Assembly: GCA_946807835.1 (NCBI GenBank)
Contig: OX327691.1
Span: 14,869,688-14,933,687 of the forward strand
Direction: 5' to 3'
From: Ailanthus altissimus
Taxonomy: Eukaryota; Streptophyta; Magnoliopsida; Sapindales; Simaroubaceae
DNA length: 64,000 nucleotides
Shown here piece by piece: positions 1-14,072 of the stretch; positions within the stretch are counted from its first letter, which is position 1, and the number at the start of each line of letters is the position of its first letter. The notes below the pieces were generated by a model. It was not told the origin of the DNA. It saw nothing but the letters and a program-made list of their open reading frames with translations, and did no database searches. The position numbers and the translations under genes are program-made.

Positions 1-367
1 TTTCTTCAATAAGAAACAAATTACTAGTAGTTGAGAGGCACAAAAACCATTTACAGCCGCACGGTTTGGGAAATGAAAAAATTTGTGTAACGCAGAAAAT
101 ACAATAAATTTATTTCCTAAATACAAACATTTGTTTGTTGTGGATCAAGTTCCATTTAGCTATAAACTTTGTTTTTACAATTCACGCCTTGCATTGCATA
201 TACTTCCATAAATCAATGGAACTTATGGATGAACATAAGTAACAAAGCACTTCACAATCAATACGAATAACAATACACAGATCAATTCAAAAATTCCAAA
301 ATTTAAACAAGAATCAAATCCTCGAGTGAATTGCAAAGAATATGAAACAAAATTTCATTGATAATCA

Positions 368-2400
<2,033 letters not shown>

Positions 2401-2605
2401 AAGAAGCTTTTGACCAAAGAGTATAATTCCATAACATTGAAAACAAATCTGGCATATACACGAGTTTATCAACTAAACCAAATATAATTTAGAACAACAA
2501 AAAGAAGGGGGGGAAAGTACACAATCTCAGTCAACTCTCAACTCATACAGCTCCAATTTCGATCATACTGGACAGAGCATCACAAAATCACTGATTCAAC
2601 CTCCT

Positions 2606-4912
2606 CTAATCTGCCCGAGACTGGCCTGATCGGGATGAGAGTATGATCCCCACAATGAGACCATAAAGAGCAAGAGCTTCAGCAAAGATGAGAATAAGAA
2701 TCATACCCACAAAGAGCTTAGGCTGCTGTGCATTAGCCCTGAAAATAATACCCAGAAAAAAAAAAGCAGAAAATACTCATCAGTATGTTAAAAACGTTTG
2801 ACTTTAATGCATATCGTACAGCCTTCAGCTGAAAACACTGATCCAACTGCCAATGCAAATGACCCATACATAAGGAAGAACTGAATTTGAAAGCACTGAA
2901 ATGAAAACAAAACAACATTTCAACCGAAGAAGAAAAGGAAAGAAATTAAGCAATAGAAGAACAGCGAAGTTATCAATCATAAGAACAGAACTTCCGAGCA
3001 CAGACATCTAAGTTGGTCTTTCTAAGAAAAAAAGAAAAAGATTAACACACTATGAACTGAAAATGCTATTTCAAAAAGGCTATATCCCATCTAGCAGAAA
3101 GAATTATGCAAGGATAACATCAACAAGTAGAAACTATCCGAATGATCTATTCAAATTCTCAAGCTGAATTCTCAACTGGATTCAGTTATATGTATACTAA
3201 CTTGCAATTCAAACATCAAACAAACAAATATCATGCAGGAAACCAATCCCTTTCGAAAGCAAAGCATCTTGTTTTTCCCCAAGTTAAGAAAGGCATAACT
3301 ACATAGTTTCTCAATGCGGAATTACTTCATTAGGCAGAATTGAAGGCATGCAGAAGAGAGCTAAGGGTGTACACTCTACCTTCCTCGTTGAAAACTCAAG
3401 AGCTACTACCATAAAAATCTAAGGTTTTGGACTATCCAAAGGAATTCATTTATATGCTAAAACATGACATGCTATGATTCAGAAACTGGTCATATTACCA
3501 TTAGCTTCCTACCACCTAACACAAATGGAGAAAAAAGATTTCATGAAGTTCAATAAGAAAACGAAACAAGGCGCTTAACTGAGTTTGCAGAAGAATAATT
3601 CTATAATTCTTCAAATAAACAGAAATAGTCCACCCTTATTATAAACACACAAAGCCTAATGCAAAGATGTATCAACCAAACAAGCAATGATAAATCAGCA
3701 AGAATACCAAGTACAGCAAAGGCCCTGCAGGATAAAGAATTCATCAAGCAACCTAATTCAATTTCATATTCCTAGAGTCATTCCCAAGTGCAGATGTCTG
3801 CCCGTTAAAAATCCACATTTGCAGCTATACAGCGTGTACAGTTCAATACGGCGCTGTTGTGTAGATATAGAATGTTAACATATAAACATCCACACAGGAG
3901 AACACTCTTATGTTTCTATAAGCTCATAACCTAATCATCCCATCCACAAGAACAAGAACCAAAAAGTACAAAAGACTAGTTATTACCTAACTCCGGCATC
4001 ACCAACAATTCCAATGGCCATTCCAGCGGCAAGGCCAGACAGCCCACAAGCAAGCCCAGAAGACAAATGTGCGTACCCATCAAACAAATAATAAGCTTTA
4101 GCTTTCGGGTTGATCCCTGTACTAATAATAACGGCTATAATCAACCCATAAATACCCAAAACTCCAGCCATAACCACTGGAACTATAGATTTCATAACGA
4201 GCTCCGGCCTCATGACTCCCATCGATGCCACTCCAACCCCACTCTTCGCTGTTCCATAGGCAGCCCCCATGCCTACAAACCAAGCCAATTACTAAAAATC
4301 ACTCCAAAAAAAAAAAAATGCAAATAATTTTTATTCTTAAGTCTTTATTGTTGAAAAAATTGCAACAATATTTTCAACAATAAAGACTTATATCCGACTT
4401 TTCAGAATAAAAATTATCTCTTCATCAATTATTTTCTCCAATTATTAACACTCGCAGCCACATAAAACACACAAAATTACATAATTAACGGTCCCGTGCT
4501 TTACAAACAAAAAAAAAAGAGAGAGAGAATTAACAATAAATTCTACAAATCAATTATACATAAATGTAAAAATAATTGAACACTTAAACAAGATTAAGAT
4601 TAGTGGAGTAATTAATCAAACTCATCAATTGGTTAATTTAATTGAAATAATTAGATGAAAAATTCAAATCCATTTTTTCGTCTCTCACACAAGCAACTGA
4701 GCAACGAATTACGTATACAATAAAAAGAAACTCTCGAAGCCTGATATAACTTTTCATCTTTTATTTCCTTTTCTCATTTCTCGAGATAAGAATATAAAAA
4801 GAGAATGAGAAAATAAAGTTAAAGGATAATTACAAGAGAAGACGAGAGCAGCGGCGGCTCCTAGGAAGCCGAAGAAGGGAGCAGTTTCGTCGCCGGCGAA
4901 AATCGATGACAT
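2606..4912 (-). CDS. VHA-c: V-type proton ATPase 16-kDa proteolipid subunit c
   Basis: The gene encodes the proton-carrying ring subunit of the V0 sector of the vacuolar H+-ATPase, which acidifies vacuole, trans-Golgi and endosomes. Coding exons are 4834-4912, 3987-4272 and 2606-2738, all with GT..AG junctions, giving 165 residues, the normal plant length. The protein starts [18 protein letters not shown] and has four hydrophobic helices: residues about 12-35, 55-77, 93-118 and 131-155. The essential proton-binding glutamate is Glu142 in [11 protein letters not shown]. The protein ends in a short SRSGQSRAD tail. The ATG at 4912 is the conserved family start. The 5' leader lies upstream to about 5040 and the 3' UTR below 2606. 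No frame damage is visible, so this looks like a working gene. Plants have several VHA-c paralogs and which one this is cannot be told. Confidence 0.96.
4324..4417. repeat. Long inverted repeat (hairpin) inside VHA-c intron 1
   Basis: A perfect 19-base stem (AAGTCTTTATTGTTGAAAA at 4339-4357, its complement at 4371-4389) encloses a 13-base loop. It is flanked by a second matching pair: ATAATTTTTATTCT at 4324-4337 and its complement at 4404-4417. Transcribed with the intron, this would fold into a long stem. It could be a small MITE or a hairpin precursor; no terminal duplication was identified. Confidence 0.75.
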
Positions 4913-5447
4913 GGCTACGATGATCACGTCTGTTTGCTTACGGAGATCTGATTAGTCGACGGTTTTAGCAATTCCTCGTTAAAACGGAGTTCTGCTCCTG
5001 ATTTGACGTTGATGTATCTGCTCTCTCTCGATTTCGCAAAGTGAAAAAAAAAATGAGATAGATGGGATCGAGATTCGGGGCTAGTGATGATTGATTAATT
5101 ATAAACGCTCACGACCATGGGCGCTTATAGACATGGTGTTCTGACGATAATACCCTTTTCATTTTTGGGTGTGAATGAAGGGGCCTATTGATATGGGCTT
5201 TTCGTTTCCTAGCTCTTGTGGAGGCCGAGGCCCATCGTTATAATATTTGTTTTTACCTTTTTACTAGTTTTTTATTTAAGTAAAGTTTATCATTTTTAAT
5301 ATTAATGTAGGATGAAAATTAATAATTATTTTTATAAGATAATTAGTATTTAACTAGGATTGAATTTATTTTTCTATTTTAATTAAGATTGCTATCCTAT
5401 TTAAGTTGATATGATTTCAATCCTATTTAGAGTCTATTATAAAATTT

Positions 5448-5486
<39 letters not shown>

Positions 5487-6559
5487 AAAGTGAGTCCGGA
5501 TTTTGATCAATTTTCTTTTGTTAATTTGAATGAGGGTTTGGATAATAAAAAAGGGGTCACATTATTTTTTTTTAAAATAGTGTAGGTCACATTATATTTA
5601 AGGGTTTTAAATCGATTTGGTACGATTTTTATTAAAAATTTTAATGAATTTGAGATAAATTTGGATTTAGATAAAAATTTGAATCTTTATTTAATGTAAG
5701 TTTTTTTAGTTATTTGTTGGGAATTCTTACTTTTATATTGGTGGACTTCCTCGTTAGACTCGTTGTTTGATTATTTATTTATTTATTTTAGGCTTAAATA
5801 AATATTCTACATATGCTTTAGATTGACTAGTTTTAATGCGTTGCATGTTTAACGTAGCTAATGAATTCGATTGATTTACATTTTTCATTCGTGAAATTAG
5901 TTAATTGATGTTGGAAATTTACGGTTTAATTCAAGATTTAAATAATTTAAAATTTAAAATTTAAAATTTAACGGACAAAATAAAAACAGAAAAAAAATAC
6001 TAAAATTTATAATTATGTATCCGTACAACTCTTTTTCGCCTTATTTAGGTTAGGTTCCTTTTATGCTATTCACCCTTTATTTATATATGGCAGTTTTGTG
6101 CGTACCTTAAATTTATTTATAGATTGTACCTTCATTTTTAGATTAGTAGAATTGTTTTTAGAGTTTATTTTATCATATTTTACTCTTTTATTAAAAATTA
6201 ATTCTTTAAATATTGATATAAGGGTCTCTATCTCAATTCTCCATCACAGTCACGGGCAAGCCTCCGTCTTAAACTTTCATCTTGAATTTATGTTTTGGAC
6301 TGTCTTAGGTCTCTTTCTTTGTCCATTATCTATCTATTATACTTTAGTCTTTTGATATGTTAGTTCATAATTAGTTTGAGGTTGTGAATTTTTTTTTAAT
6401 TTAATTTTTATATTATTTTTAGGAGGAGTTTGAGGCAACAACTCCATCTCAAGGTGAGATTCCTCTACTTTACTTTGATTTCTTCTTAACTCATTTATTT
6501 TTATATGATCATTTCTTAAGTAGTCGTTAACCGAGGATAACAAATTCTCTTTTCTTTAC
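4913..6559. other. VHA-c 5' leader/promoter, then AT-rich DNA without a gene
   Basis: The first part holds the leader and presumed promoter of the minus-strand proton-pump gene. From about 5230 the DNA becomes very AT-rich, with a TA/CA microsatellite at 5450-5486. Open frames here have no recognisable product. Decayed retrotransposon sequence may extend into the right part, because copia coding similarity is seen just before 6618. Confidence 0.5.
5450..5486. repeat. (TA)n(CA)n microsatellite
   Basis: About 14 TA units run directly into four CA units. Confidence 0.9.
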
Positions 6560-6618
6560 AATATGTTATTGTATTTGTTGCCCCCTCTAGGTCAGTATGG
6601 ATATATTTTAAAACTTTA
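6560..6618 (-). pseudogene. Ty1/copia integrase remnant (portion left of the gypsy insertion)
   Basis: Read on the minus strand, this carries the HTDL-type motif that opens copia integrase cores. It continues the frame that arrives at 16924 from the other side of the gypsy element once one CTTTA copy is removed. Beyond about 6560 the similarity fades. Confidence 0.5.
6614..6618. repeat. Target-site duplication CTTTA, left copy
   Basis: CTTTA directly precedes the left LTR and is repeated at 16924-16928 directly after the right LTR. Confidence 0.93.
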
Positions 6619-9469
6619 TGTAGTAACCAGTATCCACGACTGGTAAGAATAAGTATTTATATATGTATAAATATACGTATTTTATTTGTATGTTGGTGAT
6701 ACTTGAATTATATATTGTTATTAGTAATATTTTTATAGGTTAAGGATATACGATTAGTATTGGGTTTATTTGTATGACTTTAGATTTATTTTAGGGACCA
6801 AATTGTTATACTTTGAAAGTTTTGGGGGCAAATTCGTAAATACCAAAAATTAGCCTCTTAGTATAAAAATACACTTTTAAACCCTAATTTACCATTTTTA
6901 GGTCGAGCTACCCATTTTAAGAGAGAGAAGAGAGAAATAGAGGAGAGAGAAAGAGGAGAAGAAGAAGAAAAAGAAGAAGAAATTGGAAATTTGAATTTCA
7001 AGAGGTATATTATACGTATTTCTCAATTTATTGGTATTAATTAAGTTAATTCCTTAAGTTTTGATTTCTGGAAATATGTATAATTAAGGATTTGATGTGT
7101 ATTTCGTTTGATGTTGTGAGAATTGATGATGATCTATAAGATAGTTTGATAAATCATGATGAATTATGGAATTTCTGCTGGATAACCTCTTGATCTAGGA
7201 ATTTTATAAATTGTTGTGATTCGATTCTGGTTTTGAATTTTGAGTATATGAAATTAGACATGTTTAGGATCATCTGAGACTTTGAATCGACTGAAAATCT
7301 CGGAAATTGAATTTGTAGTGAATTTACCAAAATGACCCTGGAATTCTGGAAATTTCCTGTGTAAACAGTATGATACAGTGGAAAATAATTTTTGACCTGC
7401 TGAATGATCTTTAAAAATTACGAATTTGTGGAATATGATAATTTTATATGTCTAATATGATATACTCGGAATTGAGAATTTGGATCAATGTGGTTGAAGT
7501 GTTATGAATTTCTAAAGTGTATCAGCTCATTGCAGTATTTGATTAACAGGTTTTTAAAGTTAGACAATAAAATAGTTTTAAAATACTTTTGGCAGTTATT
7601 TGGAAGCAAAATATTTATCATGAATTGATATATGTGTCAAGAGTATTTCTGTGGTAGTTTTACAATTTTTGAGTTAGTATATGATTTTATAAAATTAGGA
7701 GATTGAATACTGTTCAGTAAGTATCTTGATCCTGTCAGGTTTGTAGTTTGGATTCGATGGTGTGTATGGAATAGATTTTGTGGGAATTTTGATATAATAT
7801 TCATATATAAGAAATATATATGAGTCAAGAATGATATATTCTGATTTCGGAGTAATTGGACATCATTTGATGTATTAGAAATTTTTGTTAAGTGTAAGTG
7901 GTCAGAATGACAGGTTTTGAGAAACCAAATATTTAGACCAATTTGATGTGATAAATGCATTGTGTATAATTTTATAAGTTATTTAAAGTATTTTGTGTGA
8001 ATTGTGAGGCTTATGAAAGGATTAATCTCCATGGATAGGTTAAGGAGATTTAAGCCTTGTAGCTGAAAGTGTTAAGAGGTAAGTATACTAGACTTACTAC
8101 TGGAATCACAATAAACATAATAATTGTTTTGTATGATTTTGTAAATGGGGTTAAGAATATGTTTATGATATGTCAAAGTATATTTTGATATGAAATGTGA
8201 ATATATGTTTATGAATGTGAGCATTGACATTGAGCATGGACATACATGTGTTTTTGAAAGTGAGCTTTCCAAAATAAGATGCGTTTAACAAAGAAAGCTT
8301 TTGAAGTGTAATATGTCCATGAGAAATATTTTGTGATTTGAGGGTACTTGAACTCACTGTTAACTTAGTAGGCATTTTATGTGATTTGTGGAGCCTTTAT
8401 GTGTGGCCTTTCCTTCGGGATTGGTATATGTTATGTGTTCCGTATGTAGGGAGGATCCTATTGGTACCTAAAGGAAGTGTGAGTCATCACATTCGTGTGG
8501 TGGCGTATTGGTACATGTGAGAGGACTCACCGATGATCAGGGTGAGGGTTTGGCTTTTACCTTCGGGCATAAGCGTTATATATGTGTGATTTAAAGACCT
8601 CACTTGTACTATTCCTCTCATACGGTATGTCACCTACGAGTGACATTTGGCTCATTATGTGATATGTGATATGTAAGTCCTACTAAGTAGTAGTTGAGTG
8701 ATGGTATTCCTATTATGTGTTTTGAAAGAATGTGTAAGCGCTTACATGATATGTGATTTGATAAGATTATGATTTTGATTGATCACAGCATATCATACAT
8801 ATGCATTGTGTACATATATGTATTTGTATTTGATATATGAAAAATTAGTATGCTTACTGAGTTTTATACTCATTATAGTTTATGGTGATTTCAGGTAAAT
8901 AAAGTGCATGTGGGCTTAGCGGATTTGGCAAGGCTTCTGCTGTTCCTTGGGTTCCCTAAGTTGCTAGGTTGTTGTGTGTTTCATTTGGGGACACGTGGGA
9001 TAAGATATTTGGTTTGTCCCTATTGAATAAATACTTATGTATTATTTCATTGTGTGTGGATTGGATTTGGTTTAAGTTTTATAAAGTGTGGTTATTGGAT
9101 GATTTTAAGTAAGAATTTGCAATGGATATATTCTGGGCTCCCGGTAACAAAGTTGCTACTGGTGACGTAGTAGAGTGTTAATCTCTGAGAAAACTCTGCG
9201 TATCTCCGGTTTAATAATTGTCCCAGTCATAATTCAATTGCTATAATTCTGAAAGAAATTGAAATGAATGTTTAAATATTGTCAAGAGAAGTTTATATTT
9301 ATATGTTAGGTTATGGTTGATTTTAGTGTTGAACTTACTAGCAACTTGCTAAGGATTTCTGTGTTGAATGAAAGTTGAAAATTTTGTGTAATATTATTTA
9401 TGAGTGTACATGCAGTGAATGAATGTAAGTGATGTCGTGTGTCGGATCTTTTGGGTCTGGGGCGTGACA
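6619..9469 (+). repeat. Left LTR of the gypsy element
   Basis: 2851 bases, TGTAG...TGACA. It contains a TATA box (6862-6870), a telo-box AAACCCTAA (6879-6887) and a GA-rich tract (about 6923-6984) that probably lies in the transcribed leader. A 60-codon open frame at 8338-8520 also appears in the other copies of this LTR. Confidence 0.95.
6862..6870 (+). promoter_or_regulatory. Probable LTR promoter TATA box
   Basis: TATAAAAAT is followed 9 bases later by AAACCCTAA. The same pair is at 14316 in the right LTR and, in reverse, near the right ends of the solo LTRs. Its conservation across diverged copies supports a core promoter; the transcription start was not determined. Confidence 0.6.
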
Positions 9470-9477
9470 GCTATTAG

Positions 9478-9489
9478 TGGTATCAGAGC
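9478..9489 (+). promoter_or_regulatory. Primer binding site, initiator tRNA-Met
   Basis: TGGTATCAGAGC, the complement of the 3' end of plant initiator tRNA-Met, begins 8 bases after the left LTR. Confidence 0.92.
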
Positions 9490-9628
9490 TAAGATATGAT
9501 TCTGTAGACTTTATGTGTCTAGTGAAGGGAACCCAGCCGATGCCAAATCCTTAAGATTGTATGTGTGCTTATTTATGTATATTGATTTATTTGATATCTT
9601 ACTTACTTATCTTTGTGATTTTGAAAAG

Positions 9629-12600
9629 ATGGGGCGTAATCCAAGAATTACTAGAAGTGCTGATACTGTGAATGAGAGTACTTCAGGAGAAAACCCTGCT
9701 ACCATCCAAAATATTGTTCAAGCAGTGAATAATGTGCTTCAACAACAACGACCCAAAGCAGACCATAATGATAAATTCCATGTTATTGAGAAATTCAGAA
9801 AATTGCAACCACCATCATTTGAAGGCTCAAAAGACCCGCTGGTTGCTGAGGAGTGGATCCGTGAGTTGGAAAAGATATTCAGCCTCCTCGAATGTTCAGA
9901 TTCACATAAAGTCAGTTGTGCCACTTACATGCTTAAGGAGGGAGCCAGTCATTGGTGGGAGATGACCATGCGGACATTGAATATTGATAAGAACAAGATA
10001 ACATGGGAAAGATTCAAAGAAGTATTTAATGAAAAATACTTTCCCCAGTCCCTAAGAGATGAGAAAGAGGCAGAATTTATCCACCTTACTCAGGGCAAAA
10101 TGTCAGTAACAGAATATGAGCGAAAGTTTGAGGAGTTGTCTAGGTTTGCTCCCCACTTAGTAGACACAGAAGCACGTAAGGCCAAGAGGTTTCAGATGGG
10201 TCTTAAACCAGAAGTGAGAAGGTTACTCTCTGTCCTTGATCTACAGACTTACAGTGCAGTATTACAGAGGGCTGAAATATTAGCAAGGGATGAGGAATTG
10301 GCAGCACCATCTGAGTCCAAACATATGGGTTATCATCGATCAGAAAAGAGACCTTGGGTTAAAAATAATCAGAAAAAGTTTGACAGGTGGAAAGGAAAGA
10401 AGAGGCATAGGAATGATGACATTGAAAAGAAGGATTTTCCATTATGTGATACATGTGGGAGACCACATGGAGGGGTGTGTTTCAGAAAAAGTGGAGCTTG
10501 TTTTAAGTGTAGAAAGATTGGTCATTTTATTCAGGATTGTCCAGAGATGAAGAATGATCAGGGAGGATTTAAGAAAGATCAGAAAGCTCAAGCAAGAGTC
10601 TATGCTCTTACCAGAAAAGAAGCAGATGATTCACCTTCTGTGGTGACAGGTACAATTTCCATATCTGGCCAGCATGGTTTAGCTCTTTTTGATTCGGGTT
10701 CTACCCATTCATTTGTGTCACATGCATTTGTTAGTAATATGGGGGTTGTGCCAGAACCTTTGGGTGTAGATTTATGTGTTGCAACTCCTTCAGGAGATTT
10801 GATGTGTGCTACAAATGTGGTAAAATCATGTAAAATTGAAATAGGAGATAAGGTGCTACAAGCAGATTTGATTATCTTGAATATGTATGATTTTGATGTT
10901 ATATTTGGCATGGATTGGTTGTCTATGTACCATGCTAATGTTAAATGCTTTGAGAAAGAAGTTGTTTTCCAACCACCCGGGGAGCCTGAGTTTAGTTTTA
11001 TTGGTTCTAAGTTATGCTCTTTGCCAAAAGTAATATCTGCTTTACAAGCTTGGAAAAGTCTTAAGAAGGGTTGTCAGTGTTTCTTAGCGACTGTAGTGGA
11101 TACAAAGAAAGAAGAAATGAAAATCCAAGATGTTCCAGGCGTGAATGAGTTTATAGATGTATTCCCTGAAGATTTACCTGGAGTTCCACCAGATCGAGAG
11201 ATTGAATTCATGATAGAACTTCTGCCAGGAACCAGTCCTATATCTAAAACACCTTATCGTATGGCACCAGTAGAGCTTAAAGAGTTGAAGGAACAGCTAC
11301 ATGAATTGCTTGAGAAGGGGTTTATTCGCCCGAGTGTTTCACCTTGGGGTGCTCCAGTTCTTTTTGTTAAGAAGAAAGATGGTTCAATGAGATTATGTAT
11401 TGACTATCGAGAGTTGAACCGTGTGACTGTAAAGAATAAATATCCACTTCCAAGAATCGATGATTTATTCGATCAGTTGCAAGGAGCTTGTGTATTCTCA
11501 AAAATTGATCTTCGTTCTGGCTATCATCAATTGAAGATCAAGAAAGAAGACATTCCAAAGACTGCATTTCGTACCAGATATGGGCATTATGAGTTTATTG
11601 TTATGCCATTTGGGTTGACAAATGCACCTGCTGCCTTTATGGATCTAATGAATAGAGTATTCAAGGATTATTTGGATAGGTTTGTTATTGTGTTTATTGA
11701 TGACATCCTAGTGTACTCTAAGAGTAAGGGAGAACATGAAGAACACTTAAGAAAAGTCCTACAAGTGTTAAGGGAGAAGCAGCTTTATGCAAAATTCAAG
11801 AAATGTGAATTCTGGCTAGATCGAATGGTATTTTTGGGACATGTTGTTTCTTCAAAGGGAATTTCAGTGGATCCAAGCAAAATTGAAGCAGTGGTGAATT
11901 GGTCCAGACCAACTAATGTGAGGGAAATTCGAAGTTTTCTTGGGCTGGCAGGATATTATAGACGGTTTGTTGAAGGATTCTCTAAGATAGCTTCACCTTT
12001 AACTCAATTGACAAGAAAGAATGTCAAGTTTCAGTGGTCAGAAGAATGTGAGAAAAGTTTTCAAGAACTCAAGCATCGGTTAGTATCTGCTCCCATACTA
12101 ACCATCCCTTCTGCTTCTGCTGGATTTGTGATTTATAGTGATGCTTCCAAGAAAGGGCTTGGGTGTGTATTAATGCAGGATGGAAAGGTAGTGGCATATG
12201 CCTCACGACAACTAAAGACTTATGAGCAGAATTACCCTACTCGTGACTTGGAGTTGGCTGCAGTAGTTTTTGCTCTGAAAATTTGGAGGCATTATCTTTA
12301 TGGAGAAAGGTGTGAAATTTACACAGATCACAAAAGTCTTAAATACTTCTTTACTCAAAAGGAGTTAAATATGAGGCAACGTCGATGGTTGGAACTAGTC
12401 AAAGATTATGACTGTGTGATTAACTACCATCCGGGAAAAGCTAATGTTGTAGCAGATGCTTTGAGTAGAAAATCTTCAGGACATATGGCAGCACTTTTGA
12501 CTACTCAAAAGCAAATTTTGTTGGATTTAGAAAAGCTTGGCATTGAAGTGGTAAGATCTAATGATAGGGCTTATGTTGCAAGTATGTCCATTCAGCCTAC

Positions 12601-14029
12601 CCTAATTAAGAGAATTAAGGAAGCACAATGTAATGATGTGCATCTGAAGAAAATTATAGAAGAAATTTCATTGGGTAAAAGGCCTAACTTTACTATTTTT
12701 GATGATGGAGCTCTACATTTTGAAGGTAGACTTTGTGTGCCTAATAATGATGAGTTGAAAAATGAGATCTTGGTTGAAGCTCATAGTTCACCATATACTG
12801 TCCATCCGGGAGGTACCAAGATGTATCGAGACCTACGAGCTATTTATTGGTGGGTTAATATGAAAAGAGAGATTGCAAAATTTATAGAGCAATGCTTGAC
12901 ATGTCAGCAAGTTAAGGCAGAACATCAGAGACCATCTGGGTTATTGAAACCTTTATTGGTACCGGAATGGAAATGGGAGCACATAGCCATGGATTTTGTA
13001 GTTGGGTTGCCAAGTACACAAAAGGGCTACAATGCCATATGGGTGATTATTGATAGGCTAACAAAATCAGCACATTTTATTCCAATATGCACCACTTATT
13101 CCATGGATAGGTATGCCCAATTATATGTTGATGAAATTGTGAGGCTTCATGGAGTACCTGTGTCAATTGTATCTGATAGAGATCCCCGATTTACTTCAAT
13201 ATTTTGGAAGAGCCTACATAATGCCATGGGCACGAAGTTAAACTTCAGTACTGCATTCCACCCACAGACTGATGGTCAATCTGAAAGGACCATTCAAATT
13301 CTAGAAGATATGTTGAGAGCATGTGTGTTAGACCTTAAAGGTAGTTGGGACAAACACCTTTCATTAGTGGAGTTTGCGTACAACAATAGTTATCAATCAA
13401 CTATTGGTATGGCCCCATATGAAGCTTTGTATGGAAGAAAATGTAGATCTCCTGTGCATTGGGATGAAGTTGGAGAAAGAAAAATTTTAGGGCCAGAGAT
13501 TGTCCAGCAAACTTGTGAGGTTATAGAGAAGATAAGAAAAAGAATGAAAGTGGCTCAGAGTAGACAGAAAAGTTATGCAGACAATAGAAGAAAAGATCTA
13601 GAATTTAAGGTGGGTGAAAAAGTATTTCTTAAGGTTGCTCCAATGAAAGGAGTCATGAGATTTGGCAAGAAAGGAAAGTTGAGTCCAAGATTCATTGGTC
13701 CATTTGAAATCCTTGAAAGGATAGGTGATGTAGCTTATAGACTTGCCCTTCCTCCATCATTATCAGGAGTTCATAATGTGTTCCATGTGTCCATGTTGCG
13801 AAAATATGTTTCAAACTCCTCACATGTGTTAAGCTATGAGCCACTTCAACTTAGGGATGATCTCACTTATGAAGAAGTGCCCATTAGGATTTTGGACAAT
13901 AAGGAGCAAATTCTTCGTACTAAGAAGATTGATTTGGTAAAGGTTTTATGGAGAAACCATGCAGTTGAAGAGGCAACCTGGGAACGAGAAAAGGAAATGA
14001 GATCTAAGTATCCTCATTTATTTGCTTAA
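9629..14029 (+). CDS. Gag-Pol polyprotein of the gypsy element
   Basis: A single open frame of 1466 residues from the ATG at 9629 ([10 protein letters not shown]); the frame is open from 9515, but this ATG starts the usual Gag. It encodes the particle protein and all retrotransposition enzymes. Visible in order: Gag with the HWWE segment; CX2CX4HX4C zinc knuckle (residues 291-304); protease DSG (355-357); reverse transcriptase with FIDD (689-692); RNase H with SDAS (Asp838); integrase zinc site His1052, His1059, Cys1089, Cys1092; integrase catalytic Asp1122, Asp1183 and Glu1219, with DD35E spacing; and a C-terminal segment ending in ATWERE, as in chromodomain-bearing chromoviruses. No stop or frameshift interrupts it, so the element may be able to move. 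It acts in cytoplasmic particles and in the nucleus. Confidence 0.95.
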   Translation: MGRNPRITRSADTVNESTSGENPATIQNIVQAVNNVLQQQRPKADHNDKFHVIEKFRKLQPPSFEGSKDPLVAEEWIRELEKIFSLLECSDSHKVSCATYMLKEGASHWWEMTMRTLNIDKNKITWERFKEVFNEKYFPQSLRDEKEAEFIHLTQGKMSVTEYERKFEELSRFAPHLVDTEARKAKRFQMGLKPEVRRLLSVLDLQTYSAVLQRAEILARDEELAAPSESKHMGYHRSEKRPWVKNNQKKFDRWKGKKRHRNDDIEKKDFPLCDTCGRPHGGVCFRKSGACFKCRKIGHFIQDCPEMKNDQGGFKKDQKAQARVYALTRKEADDSPSVVTGTISISGQHGLALFDSGSTHSFVSHAFVSNMGVVPEPLGVDLCVATPSGDLMCATNVVKSCKIEIGDKVLQADLIILNMYDFDVIFGMDWLSMYHANVKCFEKEVVFQPPGEPEFSFIGSKLCSLPKVISALQAWKSLKKGCQCFLATVVDTKKEEMKIQDVPGVNEFIDVFPEDLPGVPPDREIEFMIELLPGTSPISKTPYRMAPVELKELKEQLHELLEKGFIRPSVSPWGAPVLFVKKKDGSMRLCIDYRELNRVTVKNKYPLPRIDDLFDQLQGACVFSKIDLRSGYHQLKIKKEDIPKTAFRTRYGHYEFIVMPFGLTNAPAAFMDLMNRVFKDYLDRFVIVFIDDILVYSKSKGEHEEHLRKVLQVLREKQLYAKFKKCEFWLDRMVFLGHVVSSKGISVDPSKIEAVVNWSRPTNVREIRSFLGLAGYYRRFVEGFSKIASPLTQLTRKNVKFQWSEECEKSFQELKHRLVSAPILTIPSASAGFVIYSDASKKGLGCVLMQDGKVVAYASRQLKTYEQNYPTRDLELAAVVFALKIWRHYLYGERCEIYTDHKSLKYFFTQKELNMRQRRWLELVKDYDCVINYHPGKANVVADALSRKSSGHMAALLTTQKQILLDLEKLGIEVVRSNDRAYVASMSIQPTLIKRIKEAQCNDVHLKKIIEEISLGKRPNFTIFDDGALHFEGRLCVPNNDELKNEILVEAHSSPYTVHPGGTKMYRDLRAIYWWVNMKREIAKFIEQCLTCQQVKAEHQRPSGLLKPLLVPEWKWEHIAMDFVVGLPSTQKGYNAIWVIIDRLTKSAHFIPICTTYSMDRYAQLYVDEIVRLHGVPVSIVSDRDPRFTSIFWKSLHNAMGTKLNFSTAFHPQTDGQSERTIQILEDMLRACVLDLKGSWDKHLSLVEFAYNNSYQSTIGMAPYEALYGRKCRSPVHWDEVGERKILGPEIVQQTCEVIEKIRKRMKVAQSRQKSYADNRRKDLEFKVGEKVFLKVAPMKGVMRFGKKGKLSPRFIGPFEILERIGDVAYRLALPPSLSGVHNVFHVSMLRKYVSNSSHVLSYEPLQLRDDLTYEEVPIRILDNKEQILRTKKIDLVKVLWRNHAVEEATWEREKEMRSKYPHLFA

Positions 14030-14058
14030 GTTATGAATTTCGAGGACGAAATTCTTAT

Positions 14059-14070
14059 AAGGAGGGGAGA
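14059..14070 (+). promoter_or_regulatory. Polypurine tract of the gypsy element
   Basis: AAGGAGGGGAGA lies two bases before the right LTR, the position expected for the plus-strand primer. Confidence 0.85.
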
Positions 14071-14072
14071 AT

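Noticed and set aside
4067..4327. Open frame on the plus strand in the V-ATPase gene
   Set aside because: It is the antisense shadow of exon 2 of VHA-c.
7637..8375. Several short minus-strand frames in the gypsy LTR
   Set aside because: They recur in each LTR copy because the LTR recurs; no domain and no sign of expression.
14041..14072. Possible env-like gene between pol and the right LTR
   Set aside because: Only about 40 bases separate the stop codon from the LTR, so there is no room.
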